DNA of 26,923 bases from JACKBJ01 sp964549495. Lineage in GTDB: Bacteria > Chloroflexota > Anaerolineae > Epilineales > Epilineaceae. Position 1 is the first letter of the stretch. Every line of letters starts with the position of its first letter. Below the pieces are notes generated by a model. It did not search any database. It was not told where the DNA came from and worked only from the letters and a program-made list of their open reading frames with translations. A program made the position numbers and the translations under genes. The stretch is taken from contig CAZJWJ010000073.1 of assembly GCA_964549495.1 (NCBI GenBank), forward strand, positions 1 through 26,923. The letters run 5' to 3'. Shown in pieces: positions 15,706-22,163 of this stretch.

Positions 15706-15735
15706 AGTCTACTGCGAGCGACTCAACTTTGTCAA
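15706..15735 (-). promoter_or_regulatory. Probable promoter of the second recombinase
   Basis: On the minus strand a perfect TTGACA (15,735-15,730) is followed after 18 bases by TAGACT (15,711-15,706). Transcription would start near 15,699, about 70 bases upstream of the ATG, placing the CCCATGGG array in the untranslated leader. Confidence 0.55.
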
Positions 15736-15937
15736 ATCTATATTTGAGTAAGTTATTACGGTCAACTAACTGCCGGTCAACGCCTTACGGTGAAACAGGC
15801 CGCGCGCGCGATAGGTGTCCGGACTGTTCGGCAGACTGACCCGACAACTGCCCCACGCGCGTGTGCAGGGTCCTGACCAACATTCACTTCGCTAGCGTCC
15901 AACCTCAATGCGTTGTTGATGTTCGCAGCAGGTCAGC

Positions 15938-15955
15938 CCGATCCACGTGGATCGG
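15938..15955. repeat. 18-bp perfect palindrome
   Basis: CCGATCCACGTGGATCGG is fully self-complementary. It lies in the non-coding region between the recombinase and rep genes, with no start codon or coding sequence that would explain it. It is a likely protein-binding site or cruciform at a replication or resolution site. Confidence 0.7.
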
Positions 15956-16231
15956 AGAGCTAGGAGCTTACTGGGCCAGTTACAGCCGGCCACGCCAAGC
16001 GCGACGCGGCGCAAGTCCGGCTCTTCCGGACATTCATCCATGGGGGTTCCGGCCTTCAAGGGGTTTCACCCAGACGTCTTGCTCGCCCCCGATCCACCCA
16101 CGCTCCACGAGCGGTTGCGTCGTGACCTAAACGAGGTGCTCTGATCACACGGTGGACTGACCAACACGGTACGGGATCGGTGCGCATTCGGTAGCCTCGT
16201 GCGCGCATAGAGTCTCAACTGTCTTGCGGAT

Positions 16232-17131
16232 TCAACCGCCGTTGTCTCTTGTCAGCGCCGCGTTCTGCTCTAGCTCAAGGGCGAGCAACCGGCCCCACTG
16301 CCCCGGATCGCAGACGGCGCTGAGTGATGGATAGGCACGCGCCCGAATGCCCAAGTATCGGCGCATGTAGCGGTGAATCCGATACGCGACTCGATCCGGC
16401 AAGTCGGCTGTTATCACCTCAGAGCGGAACGGCTCGGGATCGCCCCACTTCCACCAGCGCCGGCCCCAAAGCCCGTGGGGATCGGCCGGCGCATACTCGT
16501 CTGGCTTGGCCAAGTATAAGACGCTACCGCGCGCGCTGCGCGCCGGCTCAGCATGAAGTCGCTGCTCAACGTGCGGCAGCGTGGCCGTCTCCGAGACCTC
16601 CGGCCAGACCCCACTGAGCCAGTAAAGCACGTCGTTGGTCTGGATGCCGTAAACAAGGGCATGAATGTGCGGCACTCCGGACTTGTGCCAGCCCAGCCGG
16701 CCGAACCACACGCACTCCACGCCACGCCACTGACGGCGGAAGCGGTCGCCAAGCCGGCGCCGGTGCGCACGGTACTCGTCTGGAGTAGGAGCATTTGCGC
16801 CGGGATAGGTGAGCGTCGCAAACGTCGGGGGATACTCCAGGTTGATCATCGCCAGTTCCTTGCGCAATGCGCGCTGCGCGGCCGGCGAGAACTCGGTAAT
16901 ATCAGCGCGCGAGCCGCCCCCGACCTGTGGCCTTGGGCGGCTCTGCGAACGGTGCACTTCCACGCGTTGACCGTCTAGCCAGAACTTGATGCGGGCTGGC
17001 CGCGCGGACGCTGGCGGACGGTTTGGCATGAGATGCGTCTGGTTAGAGGTGTAGTCAAGGTCACACCCCTGCCGTTCGGCTGCTCTGGTCCTATCTCTAT
17101 CGCCTTGTATGAGACGCGACTTAGCAGCCAT
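16232..17131 (-). CDS. HUH-endonuclease rolling-circle replication initiator
   Basis: Replication protein of 299 residues of the HUH class, which nicks DNA and stays bound through a tyrosine to start rolling-circle replication. The three expected motifs occur in order: motif I FATLTYPG (104-111), motif II GVPHIHALVY with the metal-binding H155-I-H157, and motif III VLYLAK with candidate nucleophile Y206. The pattern fits the Rep family of small plasmids and filamentous-phage-like (ORF2/G2P-type) elements more than conjugative relaxases. A basic region of about 100 residues precedes the catalytic domain. The ATG at 17,131 has GGTAGG 7 bases upstream and lies 8 bases after the HTH gene, so the two form an operon; an ATG at 17,029 has no ribosome site. 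Presence of a Rep means the element can probably replicate as a circle after excision. Its target is probably in 15,630-16,231. Confidence 0.85.
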   Translation of the reverse strand: MAAKSRLIQGDRDRTRAAERQGCDLDYTSNQTHLMPNRPPASARPARIKFWLDGQRVEVHRSQSRPRPQVGGGSRADITEFSPAAQRALRKELAMINLEYPPTFATLTYPGANAPTPDEYRAHRRRLGDRFRRQWRGVECVWFGRLGWHKSGVPHIHALVYGIQTNDVLYWLSGVWPEVSETATLPHVEQRLHAEPARSARGSVLYLAKPDEYAPADPHGLWGRRWWKWGDPEPFRSEVITADLPDRVAYRIHRYMRRYLGIRARAYPSLSAVCDPGQWGRLLALELEQNAALTRDNGG

Positions 17132-17139
17132 GAATCAAC

Positions 17140-17343
17140 CTACCGAAACGCCTGACCATCGTTTGCGCCAGCTTCCTCGGTTAGTTCCTCTACCCACTCA
17201 CGCAACCACTTGGCCGGCACTCGAACACTGCGCCCGATCTTGATTGATCGCCAATCACCGGAGCGCACCAACTCATACGCCTTGCTTCGACAGATTCCGG
17301 CCAACTCTGCCGCCTCCGGCACTCGCAACAGCAGTCTATCCAA
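17140..17343 (-). CDS. Excisionase-type helix-turn-helix protein
   Basis: Small DNA-binding protein of 67 residues of the MerR-like/excisionase HTH group (AlpA or HTH_17 style). Signs are LRVPEAAELAGICRSKAYELVRSGDW (helix-turn-helix) followed by the wing IKIGRSVRVPAKWLREWVEEL. Such proteins direct tyrosine integrases toward excision or control rep/int genes. A TTG at 17,349 abuts AAGGAG directly; the next in-frame TTG at 17,343 lies 6 bases after it and is preferred. It is the first gene of an operon with rep and is divergent from the zinc-ribbon gene, the two sharing a 103-bp control region. Confidence 0.85.
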   Translation of the reverse strand: MDRLLLRVPEAAELAGICRSKAYELVRSGDWRSIKIGRSVRVPAKWLREWVEELTEEAGANDGQAFR

Positions 17344-17411
17344 CTTCAACTCCTTATGTCATACTCGAACAGTCTGTGAAGACCATTATCGGCAGCAACG
17401 GCAGCCAATGC

Positions 17412-17440
17412 TAGACCCTGCAAGCGACTTTTGATACAAT
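17412..17440 (+). promoter_or_regulatory. Probable leaderless promoter of the zinc-ribbon/integrase genes
   Basis: TAGACC (17,412-17,417, 4/6 to the -35 consensus), a 17-base spacer and TACAAT (17,435-17,440, 5/6 to the -10 consensus). The ATG at 17,447 lies where transcription should start, and there is no ribosome site upstream, so the mRNA is probably leaderless. Confidence 0.5.
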
Positions 17441-17446
17441 TTCAAT

Positions 17447-18316
17447 ATGAACAACTCATCAAGCTACTTCGGCTGGCACTGGAACGAGGCTCCTGCCGTT
17501 CCTGATCGCGACTCCCAAATGCCCGCCAGCCAATGGATTGCGCCTACGGACATTGAGATTCTCAATGGTCACTTGTGCTTTGTCCTAGACGCTGATGCCG
17601 CCGACAATGCGGTCACAGCCGATGCCGCAATGCTTGACCGATTTGTTAGGCTGGCCGATTCGAGTGACTCAGCGATTCTAAGCTATGCCGCTCGATGGGG
17701 CATCCTTGACCTTTGCGAGCATGACACCCCAAGGTATCACTCGATGGATTGGCGGATGCCTCCAATTACAAGTATTCCAACCTGCAAACTTGCCGTGCTA
17801 GATGGTGATGAGGACTGGCGTGTTGAGCCCCTTGCCACGTGGCGGCGCTATTCGCTGCAAGCACGTACGATTCTGGAGATTGGCGCAGATCTTCAAGCTG
17901 GCATCTTACCACCTAGCGACTACTGGGACACTGTATGCTGGGACCGAACAATCCGTTACGATCAAGAGCGCGCCCTCGACGCTCAACGCAAGGCTCTCAT
18001 GGATGTAGTGACTGAGTGGCTGCGCGTGGGCGGAGTTAGCCCCTCGCTCTATTGGTCGAACTCTGGTCCACAAGTGTGGCTCCAGTCGCCCGGACTGTTC
18101 GGAGGACTGGCAATGCAACTAATGTTGGCTATTTGCCGCTCAGACGGATTAGAACGTTGTAGCGAATGTCGCCTACCCTACGTTCCGAGCCGCCGGCCAC
18201 GCAAAGGCCAGCGAAGATACTGCCCCAAGTGCCAAGCCGATGGCATACCTAGACGCGATGCAGAACGCGACGCTAGAAAGCGGAGAGAAGAGGAGCGCAA
18301 ACGTGCCAAGCGGTAG
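17447..18316 (+). CDS. Unknown protein with C-terminal zinc ribbon, upstream of integrase
   Basis: Soluble protein of 289 residues. The first 235 residues have no recognisable fold name; the segment GPQVWLQSPGLFGGLAMQLMLAICRSDGLERC is typical of a group of actinobacterial and Chloroflexota proteins found in mobile DNA (family recollection). A zinc ribbon follows: C238-x2-C241 and C259-x2-C262 (CSEC ... CPKC), then a charged tail rich in Arg, Lys and Glu (DAERDARKRREEERKRAKR) that suggests nucleic-acid contact. There is no ribosome site; a promoter ends 6 bases before the ATG, so leaderless translation is likely. Its last 14 bases overlap the integrase gene, and its tail codons contain the integrase ribosome site. 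A regulatory or recombination-accessory role is inferred from this linkage only. Confidence 0.8.
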   Translation: MNNSSSYFGWHWNEAPAVPDRDSQMPASQWIAPTDIEILNGHLCFVLDADAADNAVTADAAMLDRFVRLADSSDSAILSYAARWGILDLCEHDTPRYHSMDWRMPPITSIPTCKLAVLDGDEDWRVEPLATWRRYSLQARTILEIGADLQAGILPPSDYWDTVCWDRTIRYDQERALDAQRKALMDVVTEWLRVGGVSPSLYWSNSGPQVWLQSPGLFGGLAMQLMLAICRSDGLERCSECRLPYVPSRRPRKGQRRYCPKCQADGIPRRDAERDARKRREEERKRAKR

Positions 18317-19439
18317 ACGCGGAAACGGTGAAGGCTCGATCATGAAACGCGCTGACGGTCGCTGGATGGCACGTATTGCCCTGCCGAATGGCCAGCGCCG
18401 CCACTTCTACGGCAAGACAAGACAGGACGCCGCGAAGAAGATGCATATTGCACTGCGCGATGTCGAGCGGGGGATACCGCTGGCAGATGAGCGCCTGACG
18501 GTGGCCAAGTTCTTGGACACGTGGCTTGAGCAGCGAGCCCGCCCCACAGTCCGGCCGCGCACCTTCGAAGCATACGAGAGCAAAGTGCGGTTGTATCTCA
18601 AGCCGAAGCTCGGCCACGTCCGGCTAGCACGCCTGACACCCGATCAAGTGCAACGCGCTCAGAATGAACTGCTTGCAGCCGGCCTATCACCGCAAACGGT
18701 GCGCCACGCGCGAACTGTACTGCGCACGGCTCTAGGCCAGGCCGTCGCTTGGGGCGCCGTATCGCGCAACGTGGCGGCTCTCGTCCACGCGCCCAAGGTC
18801 GAACGCCAAGAGCAGGTAACGCTCTCACCAGAGCAGGCACGACGATTCTTGGAAGCAGTGGAAGGCGACCGGCACGAGACTCTCTATCACGTAGCCCTCG
18901 CCCTTGGCATGCGCCAAGGTGAGATTCTCGGACTGACGTGGGATGCCGTGGACCTTGACGAGCAGACCTTGCGAGTCGAGCGCACGCTACAGCGCGTTGA
19001 CGGCAAGCCCACGCTCGCTGAGCCGAAGACGCGTCGCAGCCGGCGCACGCTGCCGCTATCCGACAGCTTGACGGCCAAGCTGGGCAAACATCGGGCGCAG
19101 CAGAAACGCGCGCGGCTGGCGGCTGGCGAGAGTTGGAAGGGTTGGAGCGCGCCGCTTGTCTTCACTTCCGAAGTCGGGACGCCGCTCGACAGCCCGAACC
19201 TCAACAAGCGCTTCCAGCGGGCGCTGGCCGATGCCGGCATGCCGAAGATGCGCTTTCATGATCTTCGGCACTCATGCGCCTCGTTTATGATCGCCCAAGG
19301 AATGCACCCGCGCGTGGTCATGGAACAGCTCGGCCACTCGCAGATATCCACCACGATGGACACCTATGCCCACGTCATGCCCGACGCACTGCGCGACGCG
19401 GCCGACCAGATGGATGGTTTTCTCGCCAAGGGCAGCTAG
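18303..19439 (+). CDS. int: Tyrosine integrase of the element
   Basis: Phage-type integrase of 378 residues that most likely inserts and excises the element at tRNA-Trp. N-terminal AP2-like arm-binding domain (GEGSIMKRADGRWMARIALP, KTRQDAAKKMH), SAM-like core-binding domain (TVAKFLDTWLEQRARPTVRPRTFEAYES) and catalytic domain with Arg in GMRQGEILGL (R204), Lys in EPKTRRSRRTLPL (K242), FHDLRHSCASFM (H319, R322), LGHSQISTT (H345) and Tyr in DTYAHVM (Y355). The GTG at 18,303 is chosen because GAGGAG lies 7 bases upstream and the family's typical start follows at once; ATG codons at 18,240 and 18,258 lack such a site. It overlaps the zinc-ribbon gene by 14 bases and ends about 100 bp from attR, the usual place for int. 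Repeats of GGAGTCA at both element ends are its likely arm sites. Confidence 0.95.
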   Translation: MPSGRRGNGEGSIMKRADGRWMARIALPNGQRRHFYGKTRQDAAKKMHIALRDVERGIPLADERLTVAKFLDTWLEQRARPTVRPRTFEAYESKVRLYLKPKLGHVRLARLTPDQVQRAQNELLAAGLSPQTVRHARTVLRTALGQAVAWGAVSRNVAALVHAPKVERQEQVTLSPEQARRFLEAVEGDRHETLYHVALALGMRQGEILGLTWDAVDLDEQTLRVERTLQRVDGKPTLAEPKTRRSRRTLPLSDSLTAKLGKHRAQQKRARLAAGESWKGWSAPLVFTSEVGTPLDSPNLNKRFQRALADAGMPKMRFHDLRHSCASFMIAQGMHPRVVMEQLGHSQISTTMDTYAHVMPDALRDAADQMDGFLAKGS

Positions 19440-19448
19440 TTTCGGGTC

Positions 19449-19471
19449 AACTGGAGTCAGAATTGGAGTCA
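19449..19471. repeat. Right-end arm-type direct repeats
   Basis: AACTGGAGTCA and AATTGGAGTCA lie 12 bp apart, starting at 19,449 and 19,461. The combined block TGGAGTCAGAATTGGAGTCA is present in the same orientation at 12,133-12,152. The pair sits between the int stop and attR. Confidence 0.65.
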
Positions 19472-19506
19472 AGACACCTGGCCGGCAGCCCGCGCAAAAC
19501 CCACTG

Positions 19507-19586
19507 ACAAGCGAAAAGCCCGCCGTAGCGGGCTTCTCGCGGTACAGGCGGGACAGGACTTGAACCTGCAACCTACGGTTTTGGAG
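19507..19586. repeat. attR: element-borne copy of tRNA-Trp 3' half and terminator
   Basis: Partner of attL (11,946-12,026). The 44-base core at 19,543-19,586 is identical; outward it includes the same terminator hairpin with a few changes and one base fewer. Because this copy completes the tRNA gene, the element carries its own replacement of the tRNA 3' end, as is usual for tRNA-targeting integrases. The core ends in the anticodon loop. Confidence 0.92.
19514..19535 (-). terminator. tRNA-Trp terminator
   Basis: On the minus strand AAGCCCGC-TACG-GCGGGCTT is an 8-bp perfect stem with a 4-base loop, running into TTTT. It starts about 10 bases after the tRNA 3' end. Confidence 0.75.
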
Positions 19587-19617
19587 ACCGTTGCTCTGCC
19601 AGTTGAGCTACCCGCCT
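19545..19617 (-). tRNA. tRNA-Trp (anticodon CCA)
   Basis: Complete 73-base cloverleaf: acceptor AGGCGGG with CCCGCCT, D-stem GCTC/GAGC, anticodon stem ACGGT/ACCGT with loop CTCCAAA (anticodon CCA), variable AGGTT, T-stem GCAGG/CCTGT with loop TTCAAGT, and discriminator G73 as in bacterial tRNA-Trp. CCA is not encoded. Everything from the anticodon loop to the 3' end is supplied by the integrated element. Confidence 0.97.
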
Positions 19618-19636
19618 TCGTTCGATTGGATCGCCT

Positions 19637-19666
19637 AGTATACCGCGTCTTGGCGCCCGATCGCAA
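19637..19666 (-). promoter_or_regulatory. tRNA-Trp promoter
   Basis: On the minus strand TTGCGA (19,666-19,661) and TATACT (19,642-19,637) are 18 bases apart, with the tRNA 5' end 19 bases further on. It lies outside the element, so tRNA expression is unaffected by integration. Confidence 0.6.
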
Positions 19667-19681
19667 CAATCGATGGCCCGA

Positions 19682-20830
19682 TCACGCGCCAGCGTCCGGC
19701 CCCGTCGCCCCGTCATCACCCTCCCCCACCTTCTCGGCCAGCCGATCCACCCGCTGGCCCAACGCCTCCAGCGAGGCGCCCAGCTCGCGCTGCATCATCT
19801 CGACCTCGGCCGACTCGTCGCCTACCAGCAGCGCCGTCAGGGTGGCGGTGAAGACGCCGACGATGATCATGCCGGCGATGACCAGCATCACCGTCACCAG
19901 CCGGCCCGGCGCCGAGACCGGATTGTGGATGTCGCCGTAGCCGCCCGTGACCACCGTCGTGAAGCTCCACCAGACCGCCTCGCCCAGGTTGCCCACGCTC
20001 TCCGACTGGCCCTCGATGGCGTAGATCGAGAAACCGCCCAAGAGCAGGACGCCCAGGCCCAGCGCCAGCGACTTCTTCATCAGGCGCACGTCCAGTACAT
20101 CGCGCAGCTTGTCCATGCCGCGCCAGAAGAAGAGCACGATCCGGATGGCGCGCAGCACCCGCAGGAGCCGTGCCAGACGGGCCACGCGCAGGATGCGGGC
20201 CAGGCGGAAGAGCCGGCCGCTGCGCACCAGCATGCCGCCCGGCGGCAAGGGGATCGAGGTGACCAGGTCGATCCAGTGGCGGCGCAGGAACCAGCGCTTG
20301 GACTCCGCCGCGCGGTAGCGCAGCGCGAATTCGGTCAGGAAGACCATGCAGCAGGCGGTGTCGATGAAGAAGTAGGTCTGCAGCGTGCGCAAGGGCAGGT
20401 CGGGCTCGAGCAGCTCGTGCAGGAGCAAGCCCAAGACCAGTACGATGAGCACGAGCACCACGATCTCGAGCGCCCGAGCCCGACCGCTGTCGCCCAGGCG
20501 CTCGGCCAAGGCGTCGTTCATGACCCGCTCCTGCCGCGCGGCCTGCACGCGCTCGACCTGCTCGCCCAGCTCGTCGTGCGCTCGCTCGAGCTGGCGAAAG
20601 TCGCGCTGCAAGCCCTCCAAGAGGTCTAGGTCGGCCGCCTCGACCGCCCCGGCCATGCGCCGCTCCAGGGCCTCGGCCCGCTCGAGCAGCTTCGATCGGC
20701 GATCCTCGAGCCGCGCTTCCATACGCGCCAGCTGCTCGCCCGACAGCGACTCCAGCCGCCAGCGCTGGCTGCGCTTCTCGAGCTGGCTCAGCGTGACCGG
20801 CCGTCCCCCGGATTCCTCACTCGCAAACAT
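19682..20830 (-). CDS. Voltage-sensor-type potassium channel protein with N-terminal coiled coil
   Basis: Inner-membrane cation channel subunit of the Kv type, 382 residues. Residues about 15-112 form a charged, heptad-like coiled coil (ERRMAGAVEAADLDLLEGL, RQLERAHDELGEQVERVQ). The membrane part starts near 121 (IVVLVLIVLVLGLLLHELL) and includes an S4-like voltage sensor with Arg at roughly every third or fourth position (202-231, RSGRLFRLARILRVARLARL). The pore follows with filter TTVVTGGYGD (291-300), the usual TVGYGD with G in place of V, and a last helix LVTVMLVIAGMIIVGVFTATLTALLVG. A short cytoplasmic coiled tail follows (MMQRELGASLEALGQRVDRLAEKV). The filter indicates potassium selectivity. 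The ATG at 20,830 has no clear ribosome site. Tetramer formation through the coiled coils is inferred. The gene stands 52 bases downstream of the acetyltransferase gene on the same strand and may be co-transcribed. Confidence 0.92.
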   Translation of the reverse strand: MFASEESGGRPVTLSQLEKRSQRWRLESLSGEQLARMEARLEDRRSKLLERAEALERRMAGAVEAADLDLLEGLQRDFRQLERAHDELGEQVERVQAARQERVMNDALAERLGDSGRARALEIVVLVLIVLVLGLLLHELLEPDLPLRTLQTYFFIDTACCMVFLTEFALRYRAAESKRWFLRRHWIDLVTSIPLPPGGMLVRSGRLFRLARILRVARLARLLRVLRAIRIVLFFWRGMDKLRDVLDVRLMKKSLALGLGVLLLGGFSIYAIEGQSESVGNLGEAVWWSFTTVVTGGYGDIHNPVSAPGRLVTVMLVIAGMIIVGVFTATLTALLVGDESAEVEMMQRELGASLEALGQRVDRLAEKVGEGDDGATGPDAGA

Positions 20831-20882
20831 GCGCGCGATGATTCCACAAGCCCCGGGCCGGCGCGAGCTCAGACGACCGGGT

Positions 20883-21953
20883 CTAGAGCGCCAGCGCCGG
20901 CAACCCCCGCTCCTCCACGAAGGCCTCCAGCTTGTCGCGCCCGATCTGGTAGGTGCGATAGACCTTGTGCTCGCGGAAGCCCATCTGGTTGTTGATGGCC
21001 AACATCGACGCGTTGGAGGCCGCGTTGCCGGTCGAGACCCACTTCAGGCCATCGTAGCGCTCGTCGACGAAGCGGATCATCGCCGCCTTGATCGCCTTGC
21101 CCAGCCCGCGACCGCGGAAGTCCGGGTGGACGCCGGTGAACCACTGCCAGACCACCCCGTCCTGCTTGGGGCTCCACGAGACATCGGTGATGCCCGAGAT
21201 GCGACCGTCCGGCTCGCGGCTGATGATGGTGTGGTGCTCCGACTCGTCGATGGCCAGGCGCTCGTACATCTTGTCGAAGTCCTCGCGCGACATCTCGATC
21301 TTGCCGTGCTCCATGTCCTCGAAGGGCATCAGGTTCATCATCTTCTGTCGCGCCGGCAAGTACTCGTCCAAGAAGTCGTCCGGCAGGCGCACCGGATAGG
21401 TCTCCAACACCGTGCCCGGCGCCCGCTCGGCCAGCGCCGACTCCCACGCGTCCATCTGCTGCCAGTCGATCTTCTCGAAGTAGAGCCGCGAGATGCGCTC
21501 GACCATCTTCTGCTCGCCGCCGAACCACTCGACGAAGGCCTGGCCGTCCGGCTCCGAGCTGTGCACCGTCAGCACCGTCGCCTCGTGCTCGCGCATGCGG
21601 CGGACCGCCTCCGGCAGGAAGGCCGAGCCGATGCCGTGGCGACGCCAGGGCGCCAGTACGGCCATGTTCAGGCCCATGATGTGCTTGTTCGAGTCGTAGC
21701 CCGAGCTACCGGGCTTGGCCGCCGAGATGGTGCAGCTGCCCACGATCTCGCCTGCGGCCTCGACCAGGTAGCGGTGGTCGATCGACCAGACCTCCGGCTC
21801 GCGCAGGTAGGCCTCGGCCACCTCGTCCTCCGAGACCGGATTGGTCGGATCGTGCTCCTCGGCACGACGTCGGCGATAGGGGTGATAGCGTTGCCAGAGT
21901 TCGGGCGAACTCTCGGCCGGATCCCAGGCGATGATGCGCCAATCGGATGCCAT
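20883..21953 (-). CDS. Double-GNAT acetyltransferase
   Basis: Cytoplasmic 356-residue protein made of two GNAT N-acetyltransferase domains, like mycothiol synthase-type enzymes in layout. The first domain (about 40-150) has the acetyl-CoA loop region MAVLAPWRRHGIGSAFLPEA. The second (about 230-345) has the better-formed VHPDFRGRGLGKAIKAAMI with the R-G-x-G-x-G-type pyrophosphate loop, and ends with the typical NAASNASMLAINNQMGFREH. The second domain is probably the active one and the first a degenerate structural copy. Substrate unknown. Family members of this type are often annotated only as GNAT proteins. The ATG has AAGGAG 9 bases upstream. It is divergent from the acyltransferase gene at 22,164 across a 210-bp gap in which I see no strong regulatory site. 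Confidence 0.9.
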   Translation of the reverse strand: MASDWRIIAWDPAESSPELWQRYHPYRRRRAEEHDPTNPVSEDEVAEAYLREPEVWSIDHRYLVEAAGEIVGSCTISAAKPGSSGYDSNKHIMGLNMAVLAPWRRHGIGSAFLPEAVRRMREHEATVLTVHSSEPDGQAFVEWFGGEQKMVERISRLYFEKIDWQQMDAWESALAERAPGTVLETYPVRLPDDFLDEYLPARQKMMNLMPFEDMEHGKIEMSREDFDKMYERLAIDESEHHTIISREPDGRISGITDVSWSPKQDGVVWQWFTGVHPDFRGRGLGKAIKAAMIRFVDERYDGLKWVSTGNAASNASMLAINNQMGFREHKVYRTYQIGRDKLEAFVEERGLPALAL

Positions 21954-22163
21954 GGTTCATATCTCCTTGCAGGGTCAAGAGACGATCGTTCCGGTGGTCG
22001 GGCGCCCGGGCAAAGCGTCCAATCCCTTGGAACAGTCTAGCACCCCTTGACGAAAGAATGTCTACAACGTGACATCACGATTTCGGCCCTCTCGAGGCTC
22101 ATCGGAAGGATACCCGACCGCCACCCCGACCGCTCCAAATGGCCAGCCGACGCCGGCAGCCCT

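Larger units (their letters stand above)
15630..16231. other. Non-coding control region of the element, candidate replication origin
   Basis: There is no convincing gene in these 602 bases between the recombinase and rep. Signals seen: the operator array; a promoter toward the recombinase; CGGTCAAC direct repeats at 15,759-15,766 and 15,774-15,781; an inverted repeat TCAAAT-N4-ATTTGA near 15,732-15,747; an 18-bp perfect palindrome at 15,938-15,955; and a GTCCGG-CTCTT-CCGGAC hairpin at 16,015-16,031 followed by another CCATGGGGG site. A rolling-circle Rep needs a double-strand origin with a nick site near a hairpin, and this is the best location in the element. Confidence 0.5.
11983..19586. 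mobile_element. 7,560-bp integrative element in tRNA-Trp, with rolling-circle Rep and two tyrosine recombinases
   Basis: The two identical 44-bp cores (11,983-12,026 and 19,543-19,586) are 7,560 bp apart, which gives the length of one element unit. The right-hand core lies inside an intact tRNA-Trp; the left one is a tRNA 3' remnant. Genes inside, left to right: secreted cargo (+), three-gene unknown cassette (-), tyrosine recombinase (-), non-coding region with operator array and palindromes, HUH Rep (-), excisionase-like HTH (-), zinc-ribbon protein (+), tyrosine integrase (+) next to attR. The order att-int, HTH and rep is that of actinomycete integrative elements such as pSAM2. No FtsK-type transfer protein, relaxase of conjugative type, capsid or packaging gene is present, so movement between cells would need help from elsewhere. 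Confidence 0.9.

Noticed and set aside
15861..16144. Small plus-strand frames in the element's control region
   Set aside because: One 89-codon frame has no protein-like pattern. The end of another (16,039-16,144, FKGFHPDVLLAPDPPTLHER) looks somewhat protein-like but has no ribosome site and overlaps the candidate origin signals; not enough support.
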